From assembly GCA_964393795.1 (NCBI GenBank), contig CAYMWA010000002.1, forward strand, positions 18,290 through 82,289: 64,000 nt of DNA, in the 5' to 3' direction. The stretch comes from Chryseosolibacter sp964393795. Its GTDB lineage: Bacteria; Bacteroidota; Bacteroidia; Cytophagales; Cyclobacteriaceae. The translations under genes were made by a program, and so were the position numbers. Of the stretch, positions 51,272-61,375 are shown in pieces. The notes below the pieces were generated by a model. It searched no databases. It saw only the letters and a list, made by a program, of their open reading frames with translations, and was not told where the DNA came from. Within the stretch, counting starts at the first letter, position 1. Each line of letters starts with the position of its first letter.

Positions 51272-52585
51272 ATGAAAATTGCTGTCGTTGGTACTGGTTA
51301 CGTTGGTCTTGTAACCGGTACTTGCTTTGCGGAAACGGGGAACACCGTCACGTGCATCGATATTGACCAGGAAAAAGTAAACAAACTCAAGAGTAGCAAG
51401 ATCACCATTTATGAACCAGGGCTTGAGCAGTTGTTTGAACGCAACATCAAACAAAACAGGCTCATGTTTACCACCAGCCTCGAAGAGGGGATGAAAGACG
51501 CCGCCGTCATTTTCCTCGCCTTGCCCACACCACCTGGTGAAGACGGATCCGCCGACCTGAAGTACATTCTGGCAGTAGCGGATGAACTGGGACCCCTGTT
51601 GACCGATTATACGGTGATCGTAGACAAGAGCACCGTTCCGGTAGGAACAGCTGACAAAGTAAGGGAGCGCATTGCCGCGCGCAGCAAAGTGCCCTTTGAT
51701 GTGGTGTCGAACCCTGAGTTCTTGCGCGAAGGTGTCGCTGTCGATGATTTTATGAAGCCCGAACGTGTCGTCATTGGCACGAGCTCGGAGCGCGCCAGAA
51801 AGCTGATGGAAACACTGTACTCGCCGTATGTTCGCCAGGGCAACCCTCTCGTGTTCATGGATGAACGTTCGGCGGAATTGACGAAGTATGCGGCGAATTC
51901 TTTTCTCGCCACGAAGATCAGCTTTATGAATGAGGTGGCCAACCTGTGCGAATTGCTTGGCGCAAACGTAGATGCTGTGCGCAAGGGTATCGGTACCGAC
52001 AGCCGCATCGGCAAGCGCTTCCTGTTCCCCGGTATCGGCTACGGCGGAAGCTGTTTTCCGAAAGATGTTCAGGCACTGGCGAAATCCGCGGAGGATTCGA
52101 AATACGATTTCAAAATTCTACGGGCGGTTATGGATGTTAACCAGTACCAGAAAACGAAGCTCATGCCACGGATGAAAGAATATTTCGGCAGTGACTTGAA
52201 AGGCAAGAAGGTCGCCGTCTGGGGACTGGCATTCAAGCCCCACACGGATGACATCCGCGAGGCGCCTGCGCTTTATAATATTGAAGCGCTTCTGAATGCA
52301 GGAGCGATTGTTCGCGCGCACGATCCGGAGGCGATGGAAAACGTCAGGAAGATTTTCGGCGACCGGATTGAGTACTACGCCAGTCCCTATGATGCGGCAG
52401 ATGGTGCCGATGCGGTGTTTATTGCGACGGAATGGCCGGAGTTCAGGACGCCGGATTTTGAAAGGCTTTCAAAGGCGGTCAAAAATAAAGTCATTTTCGA
52501 TGGCCGCAATGTGTATGAACCGGATATCATGAAGGAACACGGCTACACATATTACAGCATTGGCAGGGAGGTGGTTCATGGCTAA
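51272..52585 (+). CDS. ugd: UDP-glucose 6-dehydrogenase
   Basis: Oxidises UDP-glucose to UDP-glucuronate with two NAD. The 437 residues contain the Rossmann motif VVGTGYVGLVTGTCFA, the substrate motifs VDKSTVPVGTAD and NPEFLREGVAVDDF, the catalytic Cys in GIGYGGSCFPKD, and the C-terminal VWGLAFKPHTDDIREAP. Its product is the substrate of the next enzyme, whose gene overlaps by 8 bases. This starts a four-gene nucleotide-sugar set (ugd, UDP-xylose synthase, rfbB, rfbA), likely for surface polysaccharide. Confidence 0.96.
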   Translation: MKIAVVGTGYVGLVTGTCFAETGNTVTCIDIDQEKVNKLKSSKITIYEPGLEQLFERNIKQNRLMFTTSLEEGMKDAAVIFLALPTPPGEDGSADLKYILAVADELGPLLTDYTVIVDKSTVPVGTADKVRERIAARSKVPFDVVSNPEFLREGVAVDDFMKPERVVIGTSSERARKLMETLYSPYVRQGNPLVFMDERSAELTKYAANSFLATKISFMNEVANLCELLGANVDAVRKGIGTDSRIGKRFLFPGIGYGGSCFPKDVQALAKSAEDSKYDFKILRAVMDVNQYQKTKLMPRMKEYFGSDLKGKKVAVWGLAFKPHTDDIREAPALYNIEALLNAGAIVRAHDPEAMENVRKIFGDRIEYYASPYDAADGADAVFIATEWPEFRTPDFERLSKAVKNKVIFDGRNVYEPDIMKEHGYTYYSIGREVVHG

Positions 52586-53567
52586 AGAAAAAGTGCTCAT
52601 CACCGGCGGCGCCGGTTTCCTTGGATCGCATCTTTGCGACCGGTTTCTCAAGGAGGGCTTTCATGTCATCGCCATGGATAACCTCATTACCGGCGACTTG
52701 AGAAATATCGAGCACCTTTTCAAGCACGGTGACTTCGAGTTCTATCATCACGATGTCTCCTCTTTCGTGCACGTGCCGGGGGAGCTCCGCTACATCCTGC
52801 ACTTTGCCTCGCCGGCAAGTCCGATCGATTATCTGAAGATACCGATTCAGACGCTCAAGGTTGGATCGCTTGGAACGCATCACCTCCTCGGACTGGCCCG
52901 GGCCAAGAAGGCGCGCATATTGGTAGCGTCAACTTCTGAAGTGTATGGAGACCCGCTGGTACATCCGCAGACAGAAGAGTACTATGGCAACGTCAACCCG
53001 ATCGGCCCACGCGGTGTATACGATGAAGCAAAACGATTCCAGGAAGCCATGACGATGGCGTACCACACTTATCACAACGTTGATACGCGTATCGTCAGGA
53101 TTTTCAATACGTACGGTCCGCGTATGCGGCTTAACGACGGGCGCGTGTTACCAGCCTTCATCGGGCAGGCACTGCGCGGCGAAGACCTTACCGTGTTCGG
53201 CGACGGATCGCAAACGCGCTCATTCTGCTATGTCGACGATGAAGTGGAAGGCATCTTTCGCCTGCTCATGTCTGACTATCACCTTCCAGTCAACATCGGG
53301 AATCCCGACGAGATCACGATTCGCGAATTTGCTGAAGAGATTGTCAAGCTGACGGGCACCTCGCAGAAGATCACCTATCAACCGCTCCCGAAAGACGATC
53401 CGAAACAGCGAAAGCCAGACATTACGAAAGCCCGTCAACTGCTCGGATGGGAACCGAAAATCGCCCGTGCCGAGGGACTGGCTGCCACATACGCGTATTT
53501 CAAATCTCTGCCGCGTGAGGTGCTGTACCAACGCGAGCACAAGAACTTTGACAAGTATATCCGTTGA
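52578..53567 (+). CDS. UDP-glucuronate decarboxylase (UDP-xylose synthase)
   Basis: A 329-residue short-chain dehydrogenase-fold enzyme that converts UDP-glucuronate to UDP-xylose. I use the ATG at 52578 (MAKEKVLITGGAGFLGSHL), overlapping the ugd stop by 8 bases. Features: the NAD motif GGAGFLG, the HDVSS segment, STSEVYGDP with catalytic Ser/Thr-Glu, YDEAKR as the YxxxK pair, and RIVRIFNTYGPRM. The family-typical EYYGNVNPIGPRGVYDE separates UXS from other sugar dehydratases. It uses the ugd product directly. Confidence 0.95.
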   Translation: MAKEKVLITGGAGFLGSHLCDRFLKEGFHVIAMDNLITGDLRNIEHLFKHGDFEFYHHDVSSFVHVPGELRYILHFASPASPIDYLKIPIQTLKVGSLGTHHLLGLARAKKARILVASTSEVYGDPLVHPQTEEYYGNVNPIGPRGVYDEAKRFQEAMTMAYHTYHNVDTRIVRIFNTYGPRMRLNDGRVLPAFIGQALRGEDLTVFGDGSQTRSFCYVDDEVEGIFRLLMSDYHLPVNIGNPDEITIREFAEEIVKLTGTSQKITYQPLPKDDPKQRKPDITKARQLLGWEPKIARAEGLAATYAYFKSLPREVLYQREHKNFDKYIR

Positions 53568-53603
53568 GTGATTTTGTTCAGCAGGATTATTAAAGCATAA
53601 GAA

Positions 53604-54662
53604 ATGAAGCAGGAAACGATTATTATCACAGGCGGCGCCGGATTCATTGGCTCACATGTGGTCCGGCTGTTTGTTAACAGGTACAAACGGTATCAGATCA
53701 TCAATCTGGACAAGCTTACCTATGCGGGCAATCTCGAAAACCTCAAAGATGTCGAGCACGCACCAAACTACAAATTTGAGAAAGGAGACATCCTTGATCT
53801 CAAGTTTCTGTTTGAATTGTTCAGAAAGTACGACGTTAACGGCGTTATTCACCTCGCTGCCGAGTCACATGTAGACCGGTCGCTGCACAACCCCGCCGAG
53901 TTCGCCAATACAAACATTATCGGAACGCTCAACTTGCTTCAGGCGGCCATGGGGGCATGGCAGGCCGACATGACCGGCAAACGGTTTTACCATATTTCGA
54001 CAGACGAAGTGTACGGCAGCGCCGCCCATGGTGAGTACTTCACTGAAGAGACCGGCATCGATCCGCGGTCACCTTACTCTGCATCGAAGGCGAGCAGCGA
54101 CCATTTTGTGAGTGCTTTCCATCACAGCTTCGGCTTGCCCACCCTTATCAGCCGTTGTTCGAACAACTATGGGCCTTTCCATTTTCCGGAAAAGTTGATA
54201 CCGCTGATGATTAATAACATCATTCAAAAGAAGCCGCTCCCCGTTTATGGACAAGGTGAAAATATTCGGGACTGGCTGTACGTCGAAGACCATGCGCGCG
54301 CCATTGACATGATCTATCACAAGGGCCATCCCGGAGAAGTGTACAACATCGGTGGCAGCAACGAGTGGAAGAACATCGACCTCGTCATGCTGCTTTGTCG
54401 TATCATGGACAAGAAGTTGAGCCGCGAAGACGGCGAATCGGAAAAACTTATCACGTACGTCAAGGACCGTCCCGGGCATGACTTACGGTACGCGATCGAT
54501 GCCTCCAAGTTGACGAGTGAAACCGGATGGCGCCCTGAGACGTCGTTCGAAGTGGGGCTTGAGAAAACGGTCGACTGGTACCTCACCAATCAGGAATGGC
54601 TGCGAAATGTCACTTCCGGTGCCTATCTTCAGTACTATGCAAAAATGTACCAGGAACGATAA
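53604..54662 (+). CDS. rfbB: dTDP-glucose 4,6-dehydratase
   Basis: Makes dTDP-4-keto-6-deoxyglucose from dTDP-glucose. The 352 residues have GGAGFIGSHV, NLDKLTYAGNLENL, LAAESHVDRSL, ISTDEVYGS (catalytic Thr-Asp-Glu), YSASKASSDH (YxxxK) and CSNNYGPFHFPEKLIPL. It comes before rfbA, the reverse of the usual reaction order. rfbC and rfbD, needed for dTDP-rhamnose, are not adjacent, so the 4-keto sugar may be passed to another pathway or those genes lie elsewhere. Confidence 0.96.
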   Translation: MKQETIIITGGAGFIGSHVVRLFVNRYKRYQIINLDKLTYAGNLENLKDVEHAPNYKFEKGDILDLKFLFELFRKYDVNGVIHLAAESHVDRSLHNPAEFANTNIIGTLNLLQAAMGAWQADMTGKRFYHISTDEVYGSAAHGEYFTEETGIDPRSPYSASKASSDHFVSAFHHSFGLPTLISRCSNNYGPFHFPEKLIPLMINNIIQKKPLPVYGQGENIRDWLYVEDHARAIDMIYHKGHPGEVYNIGGSNEWKNIDLVMLLCRIMDKKLSREDGESEKLITYVKDRPGHDLRYAIDASKLTSETGWRPETSFEVGLEKTVDWYLTNQEWLRNVTSGAYLQYYAKMYQER

Positions 54663-54695
54663 CTTAAAACTTATCACTTAAAACTTACAACTCAA

Positions 54696-54696
<1 letters not shown>
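54662..54696. repeat. Heptad repeat (ACTTAAA) filling the rfbB-rfbA gap
   Basis: Five 7-bp units, ACTTAAA, ACTTATC, ACTTAAA, ACTTACA, ACTCAAA, run from the last base of the rfbB stop to the first base of the rfbA ATG. The whole spacer is repeat. The last unit includes no recognisable ribosome-binding site. Confidence 0.75.
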
Positions 54697-55562
<866 letters not shown>

Positions 55563-55563
55563 T

Positions 55564-55652
55564 TTGGCGGTTGGCTGTTGGCTGTTAGCTTTTGGCGGTT
55601 GGCTTTTGGTTGTTAGCCAACAGCCAACAGCTAACCGCCAACAGCCAACCTA
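55564..55652. repeat. Inverted heptad-repeat array between rfbA and the M28 gene
   Basis: Seven heptads of the type TTGGCTG (TTGGCGG, TTGGCTG, TTGGCTG, TTAGCTT, TTGGCGG, TTGGCTT, TTGGTTG) are followed, still in 7-bp phase, by five heptads of the opposite sense (ACAGCCA type). The two halves pair to form a long imperfect hairpin. It runs from just after the rfbA stop into the TAG stop of the convergent M28 gene and may act as a two-way terminator. Confidence 0.75.
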
Positions 55653-56651
55653 CTGCTCATAATACAGTGTATTCAGCACTGTTGTCCCAACGATACCGAG
55701 CATTCTGCTGCTGATCAGCTCGAGGTTGTCCTTGTGCGTATGGTGAAAATCGCCGAAGTAGCCAATGCCTGGTTCGTAGTGTACGATATCGATCATTGGT
55801 ATTCTTGCGATTGTATTGACGAAGAAGTGATCGTCTGTGATGGGCTCCTGTGTTTTGCGAACAAAGGCGTAACCATAGCCCAGCCGCTGGGCGTGATCCC
55901 AGACACGGTCGACGATGCTTGGGGCGAATTGCATCGAGTATCCCTCTCTGTGAAATTGTGCATTTTGCGCTCCCACCATGTCGAGGAGGATGCCATAGTA
56001 GGCTGAGTAGTTGGGTTTGTGTTTGTTCTTTGACCAGTACTGCGAGCCGAGGCACCACCATGCATCCAAGCCCTGCGGCAGCGGATGGGTACCCTGTTCG
56101 CCTTCGCGTTCGCCCCAGTCTTCGCCATCGAACAGGATAATGTCGATCCCCACTTCGGGCAGCGGAGAAGAACTCAGGACGCGTGCAATTTCGAGCAGTA
56201 CGGCCACGCCGCTTGCGCCGTCGTTTGCCCCGGGAAAGGGTTTGTTCGGCGCTTCGGCATCCTTATCGGCAAATGGTCGCGTGTCCCAATGCGCAGCGAG
56301 CAGTATCCGCCTGGTTTTGTCTGGGTTGAAGGAAGCGATAATATTCCTGAGGTTTAGTTTTACCCCGTCAAAAGTCTCCATCTGGAATTCCTGCACAGTT
56401 ACATCTGCCCCATACCGTGTAAACGTTTCGACGAAATAGTCGCCAGCCTGACGATGTGCCGCGGTGTTCGGGATCCGCGGGCCAAACGACAGTTGTTTTT
56501 CGACGAAGTGATAGGCCGAATCGGCGCTAAATACGGGGACGACAACGTTCCGGGGAAGTTCATCCTGTTCGACTGCTTGCTTTTTATCGCGATCTCTGCC
56601 GCAGGAGGCCAGCAAAAGCATGATGAAGGGTAGTACCAATCTCTTGTTCAT
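55650..56651 (-). CDS. M28-family zinc peptidase lipoprotein (possibly glutaminyl cyclase-like)
   Basis: From the ATG at 56651 a lipoprotein signal (MNKRLVLPFIMLLLASC, Cys17) precedes a 315-residue M28 domain. Metal-site text: LLAAHWDTRP (His, Asp), PGANDGASGVAVLLEIAR (bridging Asp), FDGEDWG (Glu-Asp) and the C-terminal FHHTHKDNLELIS (His). The ANDGASG form, the WWCLGSQYW segment and ITDDHFFVN are also found in proteins annotated as glutaminyl cyclases in Bacteroidota, so N-terminal pyroglutamate formation is an alternative to aminopeptidase activity. Located at the envelope. Divergent from rimP across a promoter-bearing gap. Confidence 0.85.
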   Translation of the reverse strand: MNKRLVLPFIMLLLASCGRDRDKKQAVEQDELPRNVVVPVFSADSAYHFVEKQLSFGPRIPNTAAHRQAGDYFVETFTRYGADVTVQEFQMETFDGVKLNLRNIIASFNPDKTRRILLAAHWDTRPFADKDAEAPNKPFPGANDGASGVAVLLEIARVLSSSPLPEVGIDIILFDGEDWGEREGEQGTHPLPQGLDAWWCLGSQYWSKNKHKPNYSAYYGILLDMVGAQNAQFHREGYSMQFAPSIVDRVWDHAQRLGYGYAFVRKTQEPITDDHFFVNTIARIPMIDIVHYEPGIGYFGDFHHTHKDNLELISSRMLGIVGTTVLNTLYYEQ

Positions 56652-56671
56652 GCGGTTAATTAACACAATAT

Positions 56672-56702
56672 TTTGATGGAATCTCAAAATGTCATAATTT
56701 TG
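56672..56702 (+). promoter_or_regulatory. Promoter of rimP-nusA-infB
   Basis: TTTG (56672-56675), exactly 19 bases, then TAATTTTG (56695-56702): the best match to the Bacteroidota consensus in the window. The predicted start is near 56709, giving a leader of about 60 bases that contains the hairpin at 56726-56747. Confidence 0.75.
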
Positions 56703-56725
56703 CGGAGCTTCTGAAAAACAATTTG

Positions 56726-56756
56726 GAGGGGACAAGTTAGTCCCCTCTTTGTTTAT
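56726..56756 (+). promoter_or_regulatory. Terminator-like leader hairpin before rimP
   Basis: GAGGGGAC (56726-56733), loop AAGTTA, GTCCCCTC (56740-56747), then TTTGTTTAT. This is an 8-bp perfect stem followed by a T-rich stretch inside the predicted leader, 12 bases before the rimP ATG. It could attenuate the operon; NusA encoded downstream acts on such hairpins. Confidence 0.6.
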
Positions 56757-56768
56757 ACAATATTTTTT

Positions 56769-57236
56769 ATGGATCAGGCCGGTGAAATCCGAAGTCTCGC
56801 GGAAGAGAATTTGTCACCTGATAAATTTGTGGTGGCGGTCCGAGTGTCCGGAAAAAAGAAAAGTGCGAAGCGGGTGTCGGTGATCATTGATGGTGACACC
56901 GGCGTCAATATTGACGATTGTGCTAATCTCAGTCGCGTGCTGTCGAAAGCGTTTGACGAGCGCGACATCTTTGGCGATGACAACTATGAGTTGGAAGTCT
57001 CGACGCCGGGGCTGGACCAACCGCTTTCCATGAAACGGCAGTATGCCAGGAACGTTGGCCGGAACATGAAGGTCGTGAGCGGCGACAGCATTGTGCAGGG
57101 TAAACTCGCTGAAGTGACAGCCGACAAAATTGTGCTGATTCAGGAGAAGGGCACCGGTAAGAAGAAGGTGACGAGCGAACACGAAATTCCGTTCTCCAAC
57201 ATCGACAAGGCTTTTGTACTTGCATCCTTTAAATAA
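56769..57236 (+). CDS. rimP: Ribosome maturation factor RimP
   Basis: A 155-residue factor for 30S subunit assembly. Family text: VIIDGDTGVNIDDCANLSRVLS, YELEVSTPGLDQPL (the strongly conserved EVSSPGLDRPL region) and the C-terminal SH3-like domain. It is the first gene of the standard rimP-nusA-infB operon and is preceded by a leader hairpin. The nusA start follows 12 bases after the stop. Confidence 0.95.
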   Translation: MDQAGEIRSLAEENLSPDKFVVAVRVSGKKKSAKRVSVIIDGDTGVNIDDCANLSRVLSKAFDERDIFGDDNYELEVSTPGLDQPLSMKRQYARNVGRNMKVVSGDSIVQGKLAEVTADKIVLIQEKGTGKKKVTSEHEIPFSNIDKAFVLASFK

Positions 57237-57248
57237 TATTTTAACTAT

Positions 57249-58517
57249 ATGGATATTGCAACATTAATAGAATCGTTTGCTGAGTTCGCAAAACAGAAGA
57301 ACATTGACCGGCCTACGATGATCCGTATACTGGAAGACGTCTTCCGGAACATGATCAAGAAGAAGTACGGGGTGGACGAAGACGGCAGGGTGATTCCTAC
57401 GGATAACTTTGATATCATTATCAACGCCGACAAGGGAGACCTCGAGATTTACCGGATTCGCGAGATTGTGGAGGATGATTCCGAAGACATCTGGGATCAC
57501 GACAAGATCAGCCTGACGGAGGCGCGAAAGATTGAACCTGATTTTGAAGTAGGCGAGGAAGTGTCCGAACAAATTGACATTGAGGCGTTTGGACGAAGGG
57601 CCGTCACGACGGCTCGGCAGACGCTGATGCAAAAGGTGAAGGATCTTGAAAAGGATATCCTGTATCAGAAGTACAAGGATATTGTAGGGGAGATCATCAC
57701 GGGTGAGGTGTACCAGGTGTTGAGCAAGGAGGTATTGCTTATTGACGGCGAGGGCAACGAGATTTCGATTCCCCGCGGTGAGCAGATACCGAAAGACCGC
57801 TATCGCAAGGGCGAAAACGTGCGGGCCATTGTCCACAAGGTGGAGATGGTGAACGGAAACCCGAAGATCATCCTGTCACGCACATCGCCTGTCTTTCTGG
57901 AACGCCTGTTTGAGCAGGAGGTGCCTGAAGTATATGACGGATTGATCACCATCAGGAAGGTGGTGCGCGAGCCGGGCGAACGGGCAAAGGTCGCTGTTGA
58001 ATCGTACGATGACCGGATCGATCCTGTAGGTGCGTGTGTGGGGATGAAGGGGTCGCGTATTCACGCAATTGTACGTGAATTGCAGAATGAGAACATTGAT
58101 GTGATTAACTTTACGGAAAATCTCGAACTCTACATTCAGCGTGCGCTGAGTCCGGCAAAGATCACATCCATCAAGATCGACAAGGAAAGCGGCCGTGTAT
58201 CGGTATATTTGAAACCGGATCAGGTTTCACTAGCTATCGGGAAGGGAGGGTTAAACATCAAGCTTGCCAGCCGCCTGGTAGGATATGAGATTGACGTCTT
58301 CCGCGAACTTGCCGAAGGACAGCAGGATGAGGATGTTGATCTTGATGAGTTTGCTGATGAGATCGAAGATTGGGTGCTCGACGAACTGAAGCGCATCGGG
58401 TTGGATACCGCGAAAAGCGTGCTGAACCTAAATAAAGATGAGCTTGTTCGCAGAACAGATCTTGAAGAGGAAACAGTTGAGAGTGTTCTCGGTGTCTTAA
58501 AGAAGGAATTTGAGTAA
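57249..58517 (+). CDS. nusA: Transcription termination/antitermination factor NusA
   Basis: A 422-residue RNA polymerase-binding factor. Domains in order: N-terminal RNAP-binding domain (residues 1-130), S1 domain (about 135-200, GEIITGEVYQVLSKEVLLIDGEG), KH1 (RIDPVGACVGMKGSRIHAIVREL) and KH2 (KPDQVSLAIGKGGLNIKLASRL), then a short acidic tail (DEDVDLDEFADEIEDW) and one helix-hairpin unit. It lacks the two full acidic repeats of E. coli NusA, as usual outside Gammaproteobacteria. It lies between rimP and infB. Confidence 0.96.
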   Translation: MDIATLIESFAEFAKQKNIDRPTMIRILEDVFRNMIKKKYGVDEDGRVIPTDNFDIIINADKGDLEIYRIREIVEDDSEDIWDHDKISLTEARKIEPDFEVGEEVSEQIDIEAFGRRAVTTARQTLMQKVKDLEKDILYQKYKDIVGEIITGEVYQVLSKEVLLIDGEGNEISIPRGEQIPKDRYRKGENVRAIVHKVEMVNGNPKIILSRTSPVFLERLFEQEVPEVYDGLITIRKVVREPGERAKVAVESYDDRIDPVGACVGMKGSRIHAIVRELQNENIDVINFTENLELYIQRALSPAKITSIKIDKESGRVSVYLKPDQVSLAIGKGGLNIKLASRLVGYEIDVFRELAEGQQDEDVDLDEFADEIEDWVLDELKRIGLDTAKSVLNLNKDELVRRTDLEEETVESVLGVLKKEFE

Positions 58518-58568
58518 ATAATTCACACTCGAACACAGAAATTACAAAATACATAGGGATATTTGAGC

Positions 58569-61265
58569 ATGGCTGAACAAAAGATGATACGGTTAGGGCA
58601 AGCGTCGCGGAAACTTAATGTCGGGCACAACACCATATTGGAGTTCTTGACTCAGAAGGGTTTCTCCGTTGACAACAATCCTAACACCAAACTTACAAGC
58701 GAGCAGTATGCTGTGCTCGCGAAGGAGTTTGCATCTTCTGCCTCAGAGAAGCGGGAAGCGTCTGAATTGACGATTGGTACCAAGCACATTGAGAATATTA
58801 CGGCCGAGCGCGAGAAGGAAGCAGCGAAGAAGCGAGTTGATGAGGAGGAAAGCATCCTGATCAAGAATCTGGGTTCGAAGGACCTGAAGGCGAAGGAAGA
58901 GCGGGCGGAGAAAGTCGAGAGCGAAGCACCGAAGCTTGAGGGCATCAAGGTGCTCGGCAAGATCGACCTGGAGAAGAAACCGGCTGCGAAAAAAGAAAAG
59001 GAAGAACCATTGCCTCCGGCACCCGCGCCCGAACCGGCACCTGCACCTGTCTCGGAGGTCGCACCTCCCCCTGCTGAAGAAACACCGGCACCCGCTGCTA
59101 CAGAAGAAAAGCCGGCGGATCATCAGGAGCTGATCAAGGCACGCGCTGACAAGCTGCAGGGCCTCAAGGTGGTGGACAAGATTGAACTTCCCGTTGACAA
59201 GCGGCGTGAGGCACCACCGGTCGCCTCTTCCGATGTGCGGGAAGACAGGAAAGGGAAACGACCACGGAAGCGCATCTCTACCGATGGTGCGGCACAGAAG
59301 GGTGGCGGAACAAGACCGCAGCAGCGCGGCCGTCCTGGTCAAAGAATTCATAAGGAAGAACCTTCCGAAAAGGAAATCCAGGATCAGATCAAAGCGACGC
59401 TGGCGAAACTCAGCGGCGGTGGCAAGAAGACCAGCGGTTCCAAGTACCGCCGCGAAAAACGCCAGGCATACTCCGACGCCCAGGAGCAACAGATGCTGCA
59501 GGAAGAAAAGTCGTCCAAAATTCTGAAGGTAGCGGAGTTCATCTCCGCCAACGACCTCGCATCACTGATGGATGTTTCCGTCAATGACGTGATCTCTGCC
59601 TGTCTCGGATTGGGGATGTTCGTTTCCATCAACCAACGACTTGACGCGGAGGCGATAACAGTAATCGCTGATGAGTTCGGCTATGATGTGCAGTTTACCT
59701 CCGCCGATGACGACCTGGTCGTCCAGGAAGAAGAGGATGCTGAAGAGGAACTGGAACCGCGTGCGCCGATTGTGACCATTATGGGCCACGTCGACCACGG
59801 AAAGACGTCATTGCTCGACTACATTCGCAATACCAAAGTTACCGCATCTGAAGCCGGTGGCATCACGCAACACATCGGCGCCTATGACGTCACGACACGT
59901 AGCGGCAACAAGATCGCTTTCCTCGATACCCCTGGTCACGAAGCTTTTACGGCCATGCGGGCACGGGGTGCAAAACTGACCGACATCGCTATTATCGTAG
60001 TGGCAGCAGATGACGACGTGATGCCTCAGACGAAAGAGGCCATCAACCACGCCCTGGTCGCGGGGGTGCCGATCGTTATTGCGATCAACAAGATCGACAA
60101 ACCCAACGCCAACCCAGACAAAATCAAGGAATCCCTTTCCAAAATCAATATTCTTGTTGAGGACTGGGGTGGAAAATATCAATCGCAGGAAATCTCGGCT
60201 AAATCGGGGGCAGGAATCGAAGACCTGCTCGAAAAGGTGCTGCTTGAAGCGGAACTCTTGAACCTGCGCGCCAATCCGAACAGACCTGCGACCGGTTCAG
60301 TCATCGAAGCGACCCTCGACAAGGGCCGTGGATATGTTACTACCGTGATGATTCAAAGCGGTACACTGCGCACGGGGGATATCCTCCTGGCAGGTCCGCA
60401 CTACGGCCGCGTAAAAGCGATGTTCGACGATACGGGCAAAAGAGTGAATGAAGCGGGTCCGGCAACACCGGTTGTGGTACTCGGTCTCGACGGCGCCCCT
60501 CAGGCAGGTGAAAAGATCAACGTGATGGAGACGGACCGCGAAGCAAGGGAACTTGCGACAAAGCGGAACCAGCTGTTGCGGGAGCAAAGCATGCGCACGA
60601 AGAAGCACATCACCCTCGATGAAATTGGTCGTCGCCTCGCCATAGGTAACTTCAAGCAGTTGAACGTGATCGTGAAAGGTGACGTGGACGGATCGGTCGA
60701 AGCCCTTTCCGACTCCCTGCTCAAACTGTCGACGCCGGAGGTGGAGGTAAGCATTATCCATCGCGGTGTTGGACAAATCTCCGAATCGGATGTATTGCTG
60801 GCATCGGCGTCTGATGCCATTGTCGTCGGCTTCCAGGTGCGGCCTTCACAGGCGGCACGACGCATCGCTGAGCATGAAGAAATCGAAATACGCCTCTACT
60901 CTATTATCTACGATGCGATTGCAGACGTGAAGGATGCGATGGAAGGCATGCTTGCGCCGAAGGTGGAAGAAGTGATCGTCGGCAATGCGGAAGTTCGCGA
61001 AGTGTTCAAGATCTCCAAGGTAGGAACGATTCTCGGTTGTATGGTGACGGATGGCACGATCAAACGGTCAAATCCGATCCGCCTTATCCGCGACGGGATT
61101 GTCGTGTATCAGGGGAAACTCTCGTCGCTCAAGCGATTCAAAGACGACGTGACCGAAGTCCGCTCAGGATTCGACTGTGGAATCGGCATCGAAGGATTTA
61201 ACGATATGAAGGTCGGGGACGTCATAGAAAGTTACGAAAACCGCGAAGTAAAGCGGAGTCTATAG
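58569..61265 (+). CDS. infB: Translation initiation factor IF-2
   Basis: GTPase that brings initiator tRNA to the ribosome; 898 residues from the ATG at 58569 (a TTG six bases earlier is less likely). The N-terminal IF2-N domain (IRLGQASRKLNVGHNTILEFL) is followed by a long low-complexity Pro/Ala/Glu/Lys linker (about 150-300), a second small IF2-N-like domain (ILKVAEFISANDLASLMDVS), then the G domain: G1 GHVDHGKTS, G3 DTPGHEAF, G4 NKID, and domains II-IV. It is the third gene of the rimP operon, 51 bases after nusA. Confidence 0.97.
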   Translation: MAEQKMIRLGQASRKLNVGHNTILEFLTQKGFSVDNNPNTKLTSEQYAVLAKEFASSASEKREASELTIGTKHIENITAEREKEAAKKRVDEEESILIKNLGSKDLKAKEERAEKVESEAPKLEGIKVLGKIDLEKKPAAKKEKEEPLPPAPAPEPAPAPVSEVAPPPAEETPAPAATEEKPADHQELIKARADKLQGLKVVDKIELPVDKRREAPPVASSDVREDRKGKRPRKRISTDGAAQKGGGTRPQQRGRPGQRIHKEEPSEKEIQDQIKATLAKLSGGGKKTSGSKYRREKRQAYSDAQEQQMLQEEKSSKILKVAEFISANDLASLMDVSVNDVISACLGLGMFVSINQRLDAEAITVIADEFGYDVQFTSADDDLVVQEEEDAEEELEPRAPIVTIMGHVDHGKTSLLDYIRNTKVTASEAGGITQHIGAYDVTTRSGNKIAFLDTPGHEAFTAMRARGAKLTDIAIIVVAADDDVMPQTKEAINHALVAGVPIVIAINKIDKPNANPDKIKESLSKINILVEDWGGKYQSQEISAKSGAGIEDLLEKVLLEAELLNLRANPNRPATGSVIEATLDKGRGYVTTVMIQSGTLRTGDILLAGPHYGRVKAMFDDTGKRVNEAGPATPVVVLGLDGAPQAGEKINVMETDREARELATKRNQLLREQSMRTKKHITLDEIGRRLAIGNFKQLNVIVKGDVDGSVEALSDSLLKLSTPEVEVSIIHRGVGQISESDVLLASASDAIVVGFQVRPSQAARRIAEHEEIEIRLYSIIYDAIADVKDAMEGMLAPKVEEVIVGNAEVREVFKISKVGTILGCMVTDGTIKRSNPIRLIRDGIVVYQGKLSSLKRFKDDVTEVRSGFDCGIGIEGFNDMKVGDVIESYENREVKRSL

Positions 61266-61375
61266 GTTGCAAAACTACAGGCCTCGCTGCCAAAGCCATC
61301 GCAGGATAGCGCGCGGAAGCGTAGGGTACAGAGGTGTAGCTGACGAACGCGACTCATGTTTCTAAACACCTATCC

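Noticed and set aside
58743..59489. 248-codon minus-strand frame opposite infB
   Set aside because: It mirrors the repetitive Pro/Ala/Lys linker of IF-2, which removes stop codons on the other strand.
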